A stretch of 64,000 nucleotides of DNA from assembly GCA_030625685.1 (NCBI GenBank), contig DAOUQJ010000003.1, positions 124,001 to 188,000 of the forward strand, read 5' to 3'. Below, in pieces: positions 40,697 to 50,779 of the stretch (the first letter of the stretch is position 1; each line of letters starts with the position of its first letter). Under the pieces are notes generated by a model. That model had not been told where the DNA came from. It did no database searches and was given only the letters and a program-made list of their open reading frames with translations. The translations under genes and the position numbers were made by a program. This stretch comes from Oscillospiraceae bacterium (GTDB lineage Bacteria > Bacillota > Clostridia > Oscillospirales > Oscillospiraceae).

Positions 40697-41158
40697 TTGG
40701 ATCATTCCAATACTTCCCCAAAAGACAATTGTTACCATAGTGACACATTAGGAAAGCTGCCACCTTGCGGACATATTGCAAGCCCTTATGTCCCCAGTCA
40801 AGAGCCAGTGCCTGAAAAATATACACATGCCGAAGGGTTTAAGCATGGTACATTATTTCCATCACTAAACCTTCCATTTCATTTAAACGTTTACGCAAAA
40901 AATGCGCACGATGCACCACTCAACGAATTACAAGCTTTGTCTTTTGTTATTTTAGAACTGGGACTATATTTAGATACCCATCCTGAAGATGATGAGGCTT
41001 TTTACCTCTATCAGCAGTATGTAAAGCTTGAAGAAGAAACACGAAAGAAACTCGCTGACTCAGGGCATTCCTATCAATTCTATCAAACCGAATCAGCACA
41101 CAATGATAGTTATACTTGGATCAATGATCCGTGGCCCTGGAATCACAGCGAGCGCTAA
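40697..41158 (+). CDS. Apparent CotJA-CotJB fusion spore coat protein
   Basis: AAGGAGG SD 7 nt before TTG start; CotJA-like EKYTHAEGFKHGTLFPSLNLPF followed in frame by CotJB-like ELQALSFVILELGLYLDTHPEDDEAFYLYQQYVKLEEETRKKL...DPWPWN. Confidence 0.82.
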   Translation: MDHSNTSPKDNCYHSDTLGKLPPCGHIASPYVPSQEPVPEKYTHAEGFKHGTLFPSLNLPFHLNVYAKNAHDAPLNELQALSFVILELGLYLDTHPEDDEAFYLYQQYVKLEEETRKKLADSGHSYQFYQTESAHNDSYTWINDPWPWNHSER

Positions 41159-41170
41159 GGAGGCATATCT

Positions 41171-41776
41171 ATGTTTGTTTATGATAAAAAGTTAATGTAC
41201 CCAGTAAATATAAAAAATCCGAACCCAAAACTTGCCTCCATGGTTATCGCACAATTTGGAGGACCAGATGGAGAACTAGGCGCAGCATTACGATATCTAT
41301 CACAGCGCTATGCCATGCCATACGAAGAAATAAAGGCATTGCTCACTGATGTAGGTATGGAAGAACTCGGTCACCTGGAAATGGTGGCAACACTAGTTCA
41401 TCAATTAACAAGAAATTTAACCGATGAAGATATTCAAAACAACCCCTCTTTTGCACCCTATTTCATCGACCATACCACTGGTATATATCCTGTATCAACA
41501 GCTGGAGTTCCTTTCAATGCCGCTGCGTTCGCAGTGAAAGGTGATGTACTTGCCGACTTAAGTGAAGATATGGCTGCTGAACAAAAAGCACGTGTCACCT
41601 ATGACAACATTCTAAGAGTATCTGATGACCCAGATGTTTCCGATGTCATTCGTTTTCTACGCGAACGTGAAATCGTTCACTTCCAGCGTTTTGGAGAAGC
41701 CGTTTCCATCGCAAGAGACAAAATGAATCAAAAAAATATTTACTTTATGAACCCATGCTTCGACAAACCACAATAA
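41171..41776 (+). CDS. cotJC: Spore coat protein CotJC / manganese catalase family
   Basis: MFVYDKKLMYPVNIKNPNPKLASMVIAQFGGPDGELGAALRYLSQRYAMP; GTEELGHLE-like VGMEELGHLEMVATLVHQL. Confidence 0.94.
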   Translation: MFVYDKKLMYPVNIKNPNPKLASMVIAQFGGPDGELGAALRYLSQRYAMPYEEIKALLTDVGMEELGHLEMVATLVHQLTRNLTDEDIQNNPSFAPYFIDHTTGIYPVSTAGVPFNAAAFAVKGDVLADLSEDMAAEQKARVTYDNILRVSDDPDVSDVIRFLREREIVHFQRFGEAVSIARDKMNQKNIYFMNPCFDKPQ

Positions 41777-41818
41777 GAAATCGCCTTGGAGGTTTTCTTC
41801 CAAGGCGATTTCTTTACT
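41776..41818. terminator. Intrinsic terminator
   Basis: AGAAATCGCCTTGGA / TCCAAGGCGATTTCTTT. Confidence 0.88.
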
Positions 41819-41895
41819 TATTTATTTCTTGTTTAATAAGTATGCATATGCTATAATTCGTTTCGCATTTAATAACACAAAGCGAGGTGTTTTCA

Positions 41896-43068
41896 TTGCT
41901 GCTTAGTTTAGCGCTTATCTTTTTAATTGGTATGATTTTAGGTTCAATTTTTGAAATGATTAAATTGCCACGATTAATGGGCATGTTAATTGCAGGTATT
42001 ATCTTAGGTCCGTATGCACTAAACTTTTTGGATGCAAGCATACTTTCCATCTCTCCAGAATTGCGTAAAATCGCTTTAATTATCATCTTAACAAGAGCTG
42101 GGCTCAACTTAGATATTGATGCACTCAAAAAAGTAGGAAGACCCGCAATCTTGATGTGCTTTGTCCCAGCTTCTATTGAAATATTAGCCGTGGTTTTACT
42201 AGGACCGAAATTATTCAATATCTCAGTATTAGATGCCGCAATTATGGGGTGCGTGGTTGCTGCGGTTTCTCCTGCTGTCATTGTTCCAAAAATGCTGAAA
42301 CTGATGGAACTCGGATATGGTAAAAAGAACTCGATTCCACAACTTATCATGGCTAGCGCTTCTATAGATGATGTGTTTGTCATTGTATTGTTTACATCAC
42401 TATTGGGTTTAGCTCAAGGTGGTGAGATTTCCTCAATGCAGTTTTTTGAAGTACCTATCTCCATCATTACAGGTTCCTTCATTGGATTTTTATTCGGGTA
42501 TTTGCTAGCCAAATTCTTTGAAAAAGTGCATTTGCGTGACAGTGGAAAAGTCGTCATTTTCATCAGTATTTCATTTCTGTTTGTCTCAGCAGAAGATTTC
42601 CATTTACCCATCGCATATTCTGGATTAATTGCGGTTATGGCATTGGGTATTGCACTAAAAAAATATCGCCCTTCTGTATCAATCCGTTTATCAAAAAAAT
42701 ACGCAAAAATTTGGGTGCCATCAGAAATATTGCTTTTCGTTTTAGTCGGTGCCACAGTAAACATTTCTTATGCTCTCAACGCTGGCATGTTGGCCATAGT
42801 CTTGATTGTAGCTGCGCTCTTCTTTCGGATGCTTGGCGTTTTTCTCTGCCTTATTAAAACAAAACTCTCAAAGTATGAACGTTTCTTTTGTATGGTATCC
42901 TACTCACCAAAAGCTACGGTACAAGCTGCCATTGGTTCGATTCCACTCACTGCTGGGCTCGCAAGTGGTGAATTAATATTGACAGTTGCGGTCTTAGCCA
43001 TTTTAATCACTGCACCACTGGGTGCATTTTCCATCGATCTGATGTATAAACGATTACCTAATCGCTAA
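41896..43068 (+). CDS. Cation:proton antiporter (CPA family)
   Basis: Multi-TM; LPRLMGMLIAGIILGPYALNFL; SPAVIVPKMLKL; ASIDDVFVIVLFTSLLG; probable TTG start with GAGGTG SD. Confidence 0.88.
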   Translation: MLLSLALIFLIGMILGSIFEMIKLPRLMGMLIAGIILGPYALNFLDASILSISPELRKIALIIILTRAGLNLDIDALKKVGRPAILMCFVPASIEILAVVLLGPKLFNISVLDAAIMGCVVAAVSPAVIVPKMLKLMELGYGKKNSIPQLIMASASIDDVFVIVLFTSLLGLAQGGEISSMQFFEVPISIITGSFIGFLFGYLLAKFFEKVHLRDSGKVVIFISISFLFVSAEDFHLPIAYSGLIAVMALGIALKKYRPSVSIRLSKKYAKIWVPSEILLFVLVGATVNISYALNAGMLAIVLIVAALFFRMLGVFLCLIKTKLSKYERFFCMVSYSPKATVQAAIGSIPLTAGLASGELILTVAVLAILITAPLGAFSIDLMYKRLPNR

Positions 43069-43071
43069 ATG

Positions 43072-43110
43072 CAAAAAAAAGAGCAAGACTAATGTCTTGC
43101 TCTTTTTTTA
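43072..43110. terminator. Intrinsic terminator
   Basis: AAAAAAGAGCAAGAC / GTCTTGCTCTTTTTT. Confidence 0.9.
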
Positions 43111-43842
43111 TACATCCTTAAAAAACGAAATACCATCTCGTTTATGTTGACTGGTTCTATGATAACGGTCAATAATCGCGATATCTTCAGCAGAACCTTT
43201 TCCTGTTTCTATATACTCATCAATTGCCTTGTATGTGACACCCATTTCGTCCTCGTCTGTTTGCCCTTCAAATAGGCCAGCAGATGGCGCTTTATCAATG
43301 ATACTCATTGGTGCATTCAAAAAGCGAAGAAACTCAAAAATTTCCGTAGCAGTCAAATCACTAATAGGATTAAAATCACAGGCACCATCACCCCATTTTG
43401 TGAAGTAACCCATATAGCGCTCACTACGATTTCCAGTGCCTGCAACCAAACGGTGTTCACTAGCGCCAATTGCATATAAAGTCATCATACGCAGTCTTGG
43501 TGCAATGTTTTTGCTTGCTTGATCATTGAGTGTTGTAATGGTTGCTAGGTTTTCCATCGCTTGAGCTCGCTGCGCAGTCAAATCAATCACACGCGTTTCA
43601 ATTTGAAACTGATCGGCAACATCTTTTCCATCATCCATATCCATGGTAAAGTTTCGTTTTGAATCACATGGCATAATAATACCAACTGTATTTTCACAAG
43701 CCATTTTGCATAGTATGCCAACTAGAGCAGAATCTTTACCACCACTGTTTCCAAACACAATGCCTTTTACTCCAGATTCTTCTATCAATGATTTAATATA
43801 CTGGACTCTGTTTTTGAGTTCAACTTCATAATCTCTCAACAC
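43108..43842 (-). CDS. nadE: NH3-dependent NAD+ synthetase
   Basis: GIVFGNSGGKDSALVGILC; VAGTGNRSERYMGYFTKWGDGACDFNPI; PSAGLFEGQTDEDEMGVTY. Confidence 0.96.
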   Translation of the reverse strand: MLRDYEVELKNRVQYIKSLIEESGVKGIVFGNSGGKDSALVGILCKMACENTVGIIMPCDSKRNFTMDMDDGKDVADQFQIETRVIDLTAQRAQAMENLATITTLNDQASKNIAPRLRMMTLYAIGASEHRLVAGTGNRSERYMGYFTKWGDGACDFNPISDLTATEIFEFLRFLNAPMSIIDKAPSAGLFEGQTDEDEMGVTYKAIDEYIETGKGSAEDIAIIDRYHRTSQHKRDGISFFKDV

Positions 43843-43867
43843 ATATTCTCCTTCGAGTATATTTTAT

Positions 43868-45694
43868 TTATTCTACCGTCACAGACTTTGCAAGGTTTTT
43901 GGGTTTATCAATATCACAGCCATTTTCCAAGGCGACATAATACGAAAAGAGTTGCAAAGGTATGATTTCAGCAATAGGAACAAACAGAGGATCAATATTT
44001 GGCACTGCAATCACATGATCTGCTTCTTTGAAGATTTCACGATTGTCTTCGAGCGCCACACCTAGAACACATGCCCCTCTAGCTTTAACTTCTTTTATAT
44101 TACTCATCATTTTATCAAACAATCTTTCATGACATGCAAGCGCAATCACAAGTCTCTCATCTTCAATTAGCGCAATCGTTCCATGCTTGAGCTCTCCGGC
44201 AGGATACGCTTCTGAGTGAATGTAAGATATCTCTTTGAGTTTGAGTGAGCCTTCCAAAGACACTGCGTAGTCAGAGTATCTACCAATAAAGAAAATACTA
44301 TCTTTTTGGGCATATTGTTTTGCCACTTCATGAATATTCGTATTCAAATCAATAGAGCGTTGTACCAAAGCTGGCATTTGTCTGATTGAATGAATAAGCT
44401 CTACATATCTTTCATCTGAAATTGTCTCTAATTGCTTAGCCATATAAACCGCTAACAAATCTATCGTAGCAACTTGTGTGGTATAGCCTTTTGTCGTTGC
44501 AACTGCAATTTCAGGACCAGCCCAAGTATATATGACATAGTCAGAAAGTTTTGCAATGGTACTTCCCACAACATTCACAATAGAAAGTACGGTTGCACCA
44601 CGCGCTTTGCACTCCTTCATAGCAGCAATTGTATCCGCAGTTTCGCCTGACTGAGAAACAGCAATCAGCAATGTGTTTTCATCAATCAAAGGATTGCGAT
44701 ATCGCAGTTCACTCGCCAAATCCATCTCAACAGGTATTTTGCATAGTTCTTCAATGATATACTTACCTTGACAGCCAGCATAATACGCCGAACCACAGGC
44801 TGTAATTACAATTTTATTGATTTTTTTAAGCTCATTGGCACCAAATGCAAGATCATCTAACACAATCTCATCATTTTGAATTCTAGGTTCAATGGTTGCT
44901 TTGATGGCATTTGGTTGCTCAATGATTTCTTTGAGCATAAAGTGGTCATATCCACCTTTTTCAGCTGCTTCAATATCCCATGCAATGCGGGTAATGTTTG
45001 CTTCAACTTGACTACCCACAGCATTAAATACACTAATATCATCCGCTGTTATATGAGCAAATTGTCCATCTTCCAAATAAATTACATTTTTCGTGTTGGC
45101 CACCAAAGCCGTTACATCAGAAGCAAAATAATTTTCTTCCACGCCAACACCTAAAATAAGAGGTGCATTTTCCCGAACTGCATAAATCTCACCAGGATGT
45201 TCGGCACATAAAACGCCCAAAGCATAAGATCCTTCCAGTCGCGCAATGGTTTTCATCACCGCTATTCTAAAATCTCCTGTGTAATAATGATCAAGCAAAT
45301 GAACAATTACCTCAGTGTCTGTTTCACTTTGAAATTCATAGCCGAACTCTCTGAGTTCTTCACGCAATTGAGAATAGTTTTCAATAATTCCATTATGTAC
45401 AATGGCAAATGATTCATCTTTATTGAGATGAGGATGAGCATTTTCATCCGTTGGTGCACCATGTGTAGCCCAACGTGTGTGTCCGATCCCCGCTTTTCCT
45501 TCTAGCGTTGCACCATCATTGGTTTTTTCCACGAGTTTATTGATTGCACCACATGTTTTGTCCATTTGGATACCCTGCTCGCCTGAAACTGCAATGCCTG
45601 CAGAGTCATAACCTCGATATTCGAGCTTTTTCAATCCATCAAGCAAAACCGAAGATGCATTTCTATTTCCAGTAAAACCAACAATTCCACACAT
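43868..45694 (-). CDS. glmS: Glutamine-fructose-6-phosphate aminotransferase
   Basis: MCGIVGFTGNR; GIGHTRWATHGAPTDENAHPH; two SIS domains; C-terminal KPKNLAKSVTVE. Confidence 0.98.
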   Translation of the reverse strand: MCGIVGFTGNRNASSVLLDGLKKLEYRGYDSAGIAVSGEQGIQMDKTCGAINKLVEKTNDGATLEGKAGIGHTRWATHGAPTDENAHPHLNKDESFAIVHNGIIENYSQLREELREFGYEFQSETDTEVIVHLLDHYYTGDFRIAVMKTIARLEGSYALGVLCAEHPGEIYAVRENAPLILGVGVEENYFASDVTALVANTKNVIYLEDGQFAHITADDISVFNAVGSQVEANITRIAWDIEAAEKGGYDHFMLKEIIEQPNAIKATIEPRIQNDEIVLDDLAFGANELKKINKIVITACGSAYYAGCQGKYIIEELCKIPVEMDLASELRYRNPLIDENTLLIAVSQSGETADTIAAMKECKARGATVLSIVNVVGSTIAKLSDYVIYTWAGPEIAVATTKGYTTQVATIDLLAVYMAKQLETISDERYVELIHSIRQMPALVQRSIDLNTNIHEVAKQYAQKDSIFFIGRYSDYAVSLEGSLKLKEISYIHSEAYPAGELKHGTIALIEDERLVIALACHERLFDKMMSNIKEVKARGACVLGVALEDNREIFKEADHVIAVPNIDPLFVPIAEIIPLQLFSYYVALENGCDIDKPKNLAKSVTVE

Positions 45695-45735
45695 ATAATT
45701 ATGTCCTCCTACGTTTCTTAATATCTTATTCTATC

Positions 45736-46449
45736 TTATGAACGATTTTCAGAAACGCGACGAATCACTTCTTGATAAGCATCTTCAACATTTCCTAGAT
45801 CTCTACGGAATCGATCCTTATCCATTTTTTCACCTGTTTCACTATCCCAGAAACGACAAGTATCAGGAGATATCTCATCAGCAAGCACAATAACACCATC
45901 GGTCGTTACACCAAATTCAAGTTTGAAGTCAACCAATGTAATGCCAATATCCTTGAAGAAATTTTTCATCACATCATTGATTTTAAATGCCATGTCCTTA
46001 ATAAGTGCAATATCCTCAGCTGTTGCAAGTTTCATTGCAAGTGCGTGATAGTCATTGATGAGTGGATCACCCAAATCGTCATCTTTGTATGAAAACTCAA
46101 TTGTAGGACTGTCAAATTTTGTGCCTTCTTCCACACCATAACGTTTTGAAAAACTACCTGCTGCGATATTACGGATAATTACTTCAAGTGGAATAATGTT
46201 CACTTTTTTGACCACAGTTTCACGCTCGGATAACTCTTCCACATAATGCGTAGGAATGCCATATTCCTCTAGCAAACGCATCATCAAATTTGACATTTGA
46301 TTGTTTATAACGCCTTTACCTGAAATAGTACCTTTTTTTAATCCATTAAATGCTGTCGCATCATCTTTATACTGAACAATATATTGCGCATCATTGTCCG
46401 TCGCATATACTTTCTTGGCTTTGCCTTCATAAAGCATTTCTTTCATCAT
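45736..46449 (-). CDS. purC: Phosphoribosylaminoimidazole-succinocarboxamide synthase
   Basis: [30 protein letters not shown]. Confidence 0.97.
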   Translation of the reverse strand: MMKEMLYEGKAKKVYATDNDAQYIVQYKDDATAFNGLKKGTISGKGVINNQMSNLMMRLLEEYGIPTHYVEELSERETVVKKVNIIPLEVIIRNIAAGSFSKRYGVEEGTKFDSPTIEFSYKDDDLGDPLINDYHALAMKLATAEDIALIKDMAFKINDVMKNFFKDIGITLVDFKLEFGVTTDGVIVLADEISPDTCRFWDSETGEKMDKDRFRRDLGNVEDAYQEVIRRVSENRS

Positions 46450-46719
46450 CATATGTCACACTTCCTTATATCTAATAGTAGTTTTGTTTCTGAAATATTT
46501 TTTGAATCAGATACATTCTCCCACAAAATTGGCAATATTGCAATGCTTCAAACTATATTTTATAATCTGTTAAATCTTTTGAAAACACAATCGAATAATT
46601 ATGTTATATTTGTTTAACACATTCCTCTCGAATATGCCAAACAAACACCACTTTGGCTATGAATTTCTCAACGTTTTGTAGAATAATATTCTCTATCCCT
46701 GCTTTTTCCTCTTTCTCCC

Positions 46720-46800
46720 TTGACAGAAATTAAATTGAATTTTATACTTAGCAAAAAGAGTTACAAGGCAAGAGAGACTAAACAAACACTCACTTGCTTT
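46720..46800 (+). promoter_or_regulatory. Candidate glnA promoter and leader
   Basis: TTGACA-17-TATACT (46720-46748) followed by a GCAAG...CTTGC hairpin and T-rich tract. Confidence 0.5.
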
Positions 46801-46834
46801 ATTTTTATTGTATAGCTGAAAGGAGCTCTCCATT

Positions 46835-48169
46835 ATGAGTAATTATACAAAAGAAGACATCCTTCGCCTAGTGAAAGAGCAGGAAATCAACTTCATTAGA
46901 ATGCAATTCATCGATATCTTCGGACAGATGAAAAACGTTGCCATCACTAGTTCTCATATGGAGAAAGCCCTCAACAATCAGTTGACCATTGATGGTAGCT
47001 CCATAGAAGGATATACAAGAATTCATGAATCAGATCAATTTCTTCATCCTGATTTAGACACATTTTCTCGTGTGTCATGGAGCATCGGACATGGGAAAAT
47101 TGCTCGTATGTTCTGTAATGTATATAATCCAGATGGTACTGCTTTTGTTGGCGACCCCCGTCAAATTTTAAAAAACACATTGGCTCGTGCTGAAAAGCTC
47201 GGCTACACGTTTAATGTCGGACCAGAATGTGAATTCTTCCTGTTTGAATTAGACAAAGATGGCGCGCCAACTGTGACTACTAGAGATGAAGCTGGTTATT
47301 TCGACCATGGTCCTACAGATCACGGTGAAGCCACTCGTCGTGAAGTTTGTCTTGCACTGGAAGATCTCGGTTTTCAAATTGAAGCTTCTCATCACGAAGT
47401 TGCTCCAGGTCAACATGAAATTGGTTTTAAATACAGCTATGCTTTGAATGCTGCTGACAATATCATGACCTTTAAACAAACCGTCAAAGCCATTGCGCAT
47501 CGCAATGGCCAACATGCTACATTCATGCCTAAACCGCTCTTTGGTATTAGTGGCTCTGGTATGCATACCAACATGTCTCTATTTGATCAAGATGGAAATA
47601 ATGTTTTTTACGACCCAAATGATGAACGCAAACTATCTGAAAAAGCATATCAGTTCATTGCTGGACTACTACATCACATGAAAGCACTTACTGCCATTAC
47701 CAATCCACTAGTCAATTCATATAAAAGACTAGTACCTGGTTATGAAGCACCTTGTTATCTGGCTTGGTCTGCTTCCAACCGTAGTGCACTCATTCGAATT
47801 CCAGCAGCGCGTGGTCAATCCACTCGTGTTGAACTTCGCTCCCCTGATCCATCCTGCAATCCATATTTGGCTATGGCTGTTTGTCTTGCCGCTGGATTGG
47901 ATGGTATTGAAAAAGGTATGACACCTCCTCCTGAAATTACGGAAAACATTTATCATATGGATGAAAAATGTCGTGCCGAAAATGGAATTGAAGATTTGCC
48001 AAGTGATTTAAATGAAGCACTCAAAGCATTCAAAGAAAGTCAACTAATGCGTGATACACTGGGCGAACATGTATTTACTCAATTTATCATCGGCAAAGAA
48101 AAAGAATGGAATGATTATTGCACACGCGTCAGCAACTGGGAGCTTTCCAAGTATCTTGTAAAATACTAA
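46835..48169 (+). CDS. glnA: Glutamine synthetase type I
   Basis: VGPECEFFLFELDKDG; HHEVAPGQHEIGFKY; MPKPLFGISGSGMHTNMSLF; NRSALIRIPAARG. Confidence 0.97.
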   Translation: MSNYTKEDILRLVKEQEINFIRMQFIDIFGQMKNVAITSSHMEKALNNQLTIDGSSIEGYTRIHESDQFLHPDLDTFSRVSWSIGHGKIARMFCNVYNPDGTAFVGDPRQILKNTLARAEKLGYTFNVGPECEFFLFELDKDGAPTVTTRDEAGYFDHGPTDHGEATRREVCLALEDLGFQIEASHHEVAPGQHEIGFKYSYALNAADNIMTFKQTVKAIAHRNGQHATFMPKPLFGISGSGMHTNMSLFDQDGNNVFYDPNDERKLSEKAYQFIAGLLHHMKALTAITNPLVNSYKRLVPGYEAPCYLAWSASNRSALIRIPAARGQSTRVELRSPDPSCNPYLAMAVCLAAGLDGIEKGMTPPPEITENIYHMDEKCRAENGIEDLPSDLNEALKAFKESQLMRDTLGEHVFTQFIIGKEKEWNDYCTRVSNWELSKYLVKY

Positions 48170-48174
48170 TACAA

Positions 48175-48210
48175 TCACAGCCGTTCAAGTCTATTGAACG
48201 GCTGTCGTCT
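48175..48210 (+). terminator. Intrinsic terminator of glnA
   Basis: CAGCCGTTCAA / TTGAACGGCTG hairpin. Confidence 0.82.
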
Positions 48211-48230
48211 ATATTTTAATTTGAAATCAC

Positions 48231-48259
48231 TTGCAATTAATGTAATTATGTGATATTAT
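48231..48259 (+). promoter_or_regulatory. Candidate sigma-A promoter of the rimP-nusA-infB operon
   Basis: TTGCAA-17-TATTAT. Confidence 0.6.
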
Positions 48260-48284
48260 ACTAAGAGATAGATGATTGCAAACT

Positions 48285-48314
48285 AGAGTGAGGCGTGCCT
48301 CACTCTTTATTTTG
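48285..48314 (+). terminator. Terminator-like leader hairpin upstream of rimP (possible attenuator)
   Basis: AGAGTGAGG CGTG CCTCACTCT followed by TTATTTTG. Confidence 0.65.
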
Positions 48315-48355
48315 TTCAAATTTCGCAATCATTTTCAAAAAGAAAGGAGCCTTTC

Positions 48356-48811
48356 ATGTCTAAAATCACTGATATTGTTACCGATTTGGCAACCCCTTTT
48401 GTTCAAGAGCAAGGCTGCACATTATGGGATGTTGAATATCTCAAAGAAGCTGGCAGCTGGTTTTTACGTGTGTATATTGATAAGGATACTGGCGTTACAA
48501 TTGACGACTGCGAAAAAGTTAGTCGCTCGTTATCTGATCTATTAGATGAAACAGATCCCATTTCTGATGCATACACGTTTGAAGTTTCTTCTGCTGGTGC
48601 AGATAGAGTGCTCAAAAAGAAAGAGCATTTTGAAAAATACTTTAATGAACCAATCGAGGTTCGATTATACAAACCATATAACGGGACAAAACTATTGATT
48701 GGCAAACTTTCTTCTTATAATAATGGTGATCTTAGTATAATTGTAGAAGACAATGAACTACAATTTACAAAACAAGATATAGCGCAAGTTCGCTTACATG
48801 TGAGCTTTTAA
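48356..48811 (+). CDS. rimP: Ribosome maturation factor RimP
   Basis: LWDVEYLKEAGSWFLRVYIDKDTGVTIDDCEKVSRSLSDLLDETDPI; synteny with nusA. Confidence 0.97.
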   Translation: MSKITDIVTDLATPFVQEQGCTLWDVEYLKEAGSWFLRVYIDKDTGVTIDDCEKVSRSLSDLLDETDPISDAYTFEVSSAGADRVLKKKEHFEKYFNEPIEVRLYKPYNGTKLLIGKLSSYNNGDLSIIVEDNELQFTKQDIAQVRLHVSF

Positions 48812-48828
48812 TAAAGGAGTATAAAGTT

Positions 48829-50001
48829 ATGGCTAAAAGAGCTTCTAAAGCAACAAAATCCAACGAGTTGGATGGAAAAGAGTTTTTTGCCGCAATTTCG
48901 ATGATTGAAAAGGAAAAAGGCATTCCAAAATCTTATATGCTTGACAAAATCACACAAGCTTTACTTTCAGCGTATAAGAGAGACAACGAAGGTGTTCAAG
49001 ATAATGTATATATTGAAGCAAATGAAAACACCGGCGATGTTAAGATGTTTCTAAAAAAAGATGTAGTAGAAACAGTAGATAATCCTGCAACTGAACTTTC
49101 ATTGGATGAAGCCAGAGCAAAACTCCCTACTGCACAAATAGGAGACGTCATCCGCAGCGAAATCAAACCTAGAAACTTTGGACGTATCGCAGCGCAAACT
49201 GCACGCCAAGTCATTATTCAAGGTATGCGCGAAGCAGAACACAGCATGGTTTATGATGAATTCACTTCCAAAGAACATGAAATGCTCGTGGGTACGGTCA
49301 CACGGATAGACCCAAGAAATGGCGCTGTTTCTGTCCGAATTGGTAGCGGTTCAGAAGTCATTGATGCATACCTCTCCCCTTCAGAGCAAGTTCGCACAGA
49401 GTCCCTACACGAAGGCGACCGTATCAATGTTTACGTTGTGGAAGTACGCCGCACCAATCGTGGTCCACAGATACTGATTTCTCGTACACACCCTGGTCTA
49501 GTCAAACGCCTATTCGAACGTGAAGTGCCTGAAATTTATGATGGAACAGTTGAAATTCGTTCCATTGCACGCGAAGCTGGAAGTCGTACAAAAATCGCTG
49601 TATGGTCTGAAGATAGCAATGTTGATCCGATTGGCGCATGTGTGGGCCCAAAAGGCGCCAGAGTAAATAGTGTCACAAATGAATTAAAAGATGAAAAAAT
49701 TGACATCATTCAATATAATGATGACCCTGTTATTTATGTCGCAGCTGCCCTTTCTCCTGCTGATGTCATCTCAGTAAAAACCATTGATGACGGAAAGAAC
49801 TGTCAAGTCGTTGTTCCTGATGACCAACTTTCTTTGGCAATTGGTAAAGAAGGTCAAAATGCTCGCTTAGCCGCGAAACTCACTGGACTCAAAATTGACA
49901 TCAAACCAGAAAGTGCTGCACATGAATTTGAACAAAACTCAGTAGCAGAAGACATCGACAATTCCGATGTTGATTCTGAAGAAGTCGAAACTTTGGATTA
50001 A
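48829..50001 (+). CDS. nusA: Transcription termination/antitermination protein NusA
   Basis: S1/KH domains; GACVGPKGARVNSVTNELKDEKIDIIQY; LAIGKEGQNARLAAKLTG. Confidence 0.98.
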   Translation: MAKRASKATKSNELDGKEFFAAISMIEKEKGIPKSYMLDKITQALLSAYKRDNEGVQDNVYIEANENTGDVKMFLKKDVVETVDNPATELSLDEARAKLPTAQIGDVIRSEIKPRNFGRIAAQTARQVIIQGMREAEHSMVYDEFTSKEHEMLVGTVTRIDPRNGAVSVRIGSGSEVIDAYLSPSEQVRTESLHEGDRINVYVVEVRRTNRGPQILISRTHPGLVKRLFEREVPEIYDGTVEIRSIAREAGSRTKIAVWSEDSNVDPIGACVGPKGARVNSVTNELKDEKIDIIQYNDDPVIYVAAALSPADVISVKTIDDGKNCQVVVPDDQLSLAIGKEGQNARLAAKLTGLKIDIKPESAAHEFEQNSVAEDIDNSDVDSEEVETLD

Positions 50002-50027
50002 TCCCTTTCCTTAAAGGAGGTAGCATT

Positions 50028-50303
50028 GTGCCTAAAAAAATCCCACTTCGCCAATGTTTGGGTTGTCGTGAAATGAAACCGAAGCCTGAACTTATTCGAA
50101 TTGTCCGCGCAAAAACAGGTGAAATTTCTTTGGATTTCCGTGGCAAAATGCCAGGAAGAGGTGCCTACCTTTGTCAAGATCCAAACTGTTTAAAGCGTAT
50201 TATAAAAGCAAAATCATTAGAGCGGGCTTTTTCTACCCAAATTCCCGCAGAGGTTTATGAAGCTTTAGAAGAACAGTTACAAAGAGGAGATACAAATGAA
50301 TAG
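50028..50303 (+). CDS. YlxR/RnpM family protein
   Basis: PLRQCLGCREMKPKPELIRIVR; GRGAYLCQDPNCLKR; nusA-infB synteny. Confidence 0.95.
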   Translation: MPKKIPLRQCLGCREMKPKPELIRIVRAKTGEISLDFRGKMPGRGAYLCQDPNCLKRIIKAKSLERAFSTQIPAEVYEALEEQLQRGDTNE

Positions 50304-50706
50304 AGTAGTTTCCTTTCTTGGTTTGATTCGCAAAGCAGGAAAATTAGATGTAGGTGAAGAACCAGTCGGTTCAGCAGCAAGAGCAAAATCGGCAAAACTC
50401 ATCATACTTGCAAATGATACAACAGACAACACCATACGCAGAGCAAGTCATTTTGCTTCCGTTGCAAAAGCACCTTATGTTTCAGTTCCACTTACCAAAA
50501 CTGAATTGGGTTCAGCTATAGGTAGGCCTCCCTGCGCTATGATTTCTATAAATGATATCGGTCTTGCAGCAAATCTAGTAGGGAAACTCGTCCCATCAAA
50601 CCCCGAATTATATACTGAACTTTACGAAGAACTAAATATAAAAGCTGAAAAAACGCTGAAACGAAAAAAACAAACAAAACCGCGAAAACACACAAAAAGA
50701 CAATAA
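50296..50706 (+). CDS. L7Ae/L30e-family YlxQ-like ribosomal protein
   Basis: FLGLIRKAGKLDVGEE; LIILANDTTDNT; Lys-rich C-terminus; synteny. Confidence 0.92.
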   Translation: MNRVVSFLGLIRKAGKLDVGEEPVGSAARAKSAKLIILANDTTDNTIRRASHFASVAKAPYVSVPLTKTELGSAIGRPPCAMISINDIGLAANLVGKLVPSNPELYTELYEELNIKAEKTLKRKKQTKPRKHTKRQ

Positions 50707-50779
50707 CATTGATAATTATTTCAATTATATCATTACTACTACTCGATGATGAATGAAAACACTTACGGAGGTGGCTTAT

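Noticed and set aside
41814-42383. 189-aa ORF antisense to the cation:proton antiporter gene
   Set aside because: Shadow ORF; sense strand encodes a clear transporter and the antisense frame lacks an SD and family motifs.
45695-45735. Possible glmS ribozyme upstream of glmS
   Set aside because: Only 41 bp separate glmS from purC, too short for the ribozyme.
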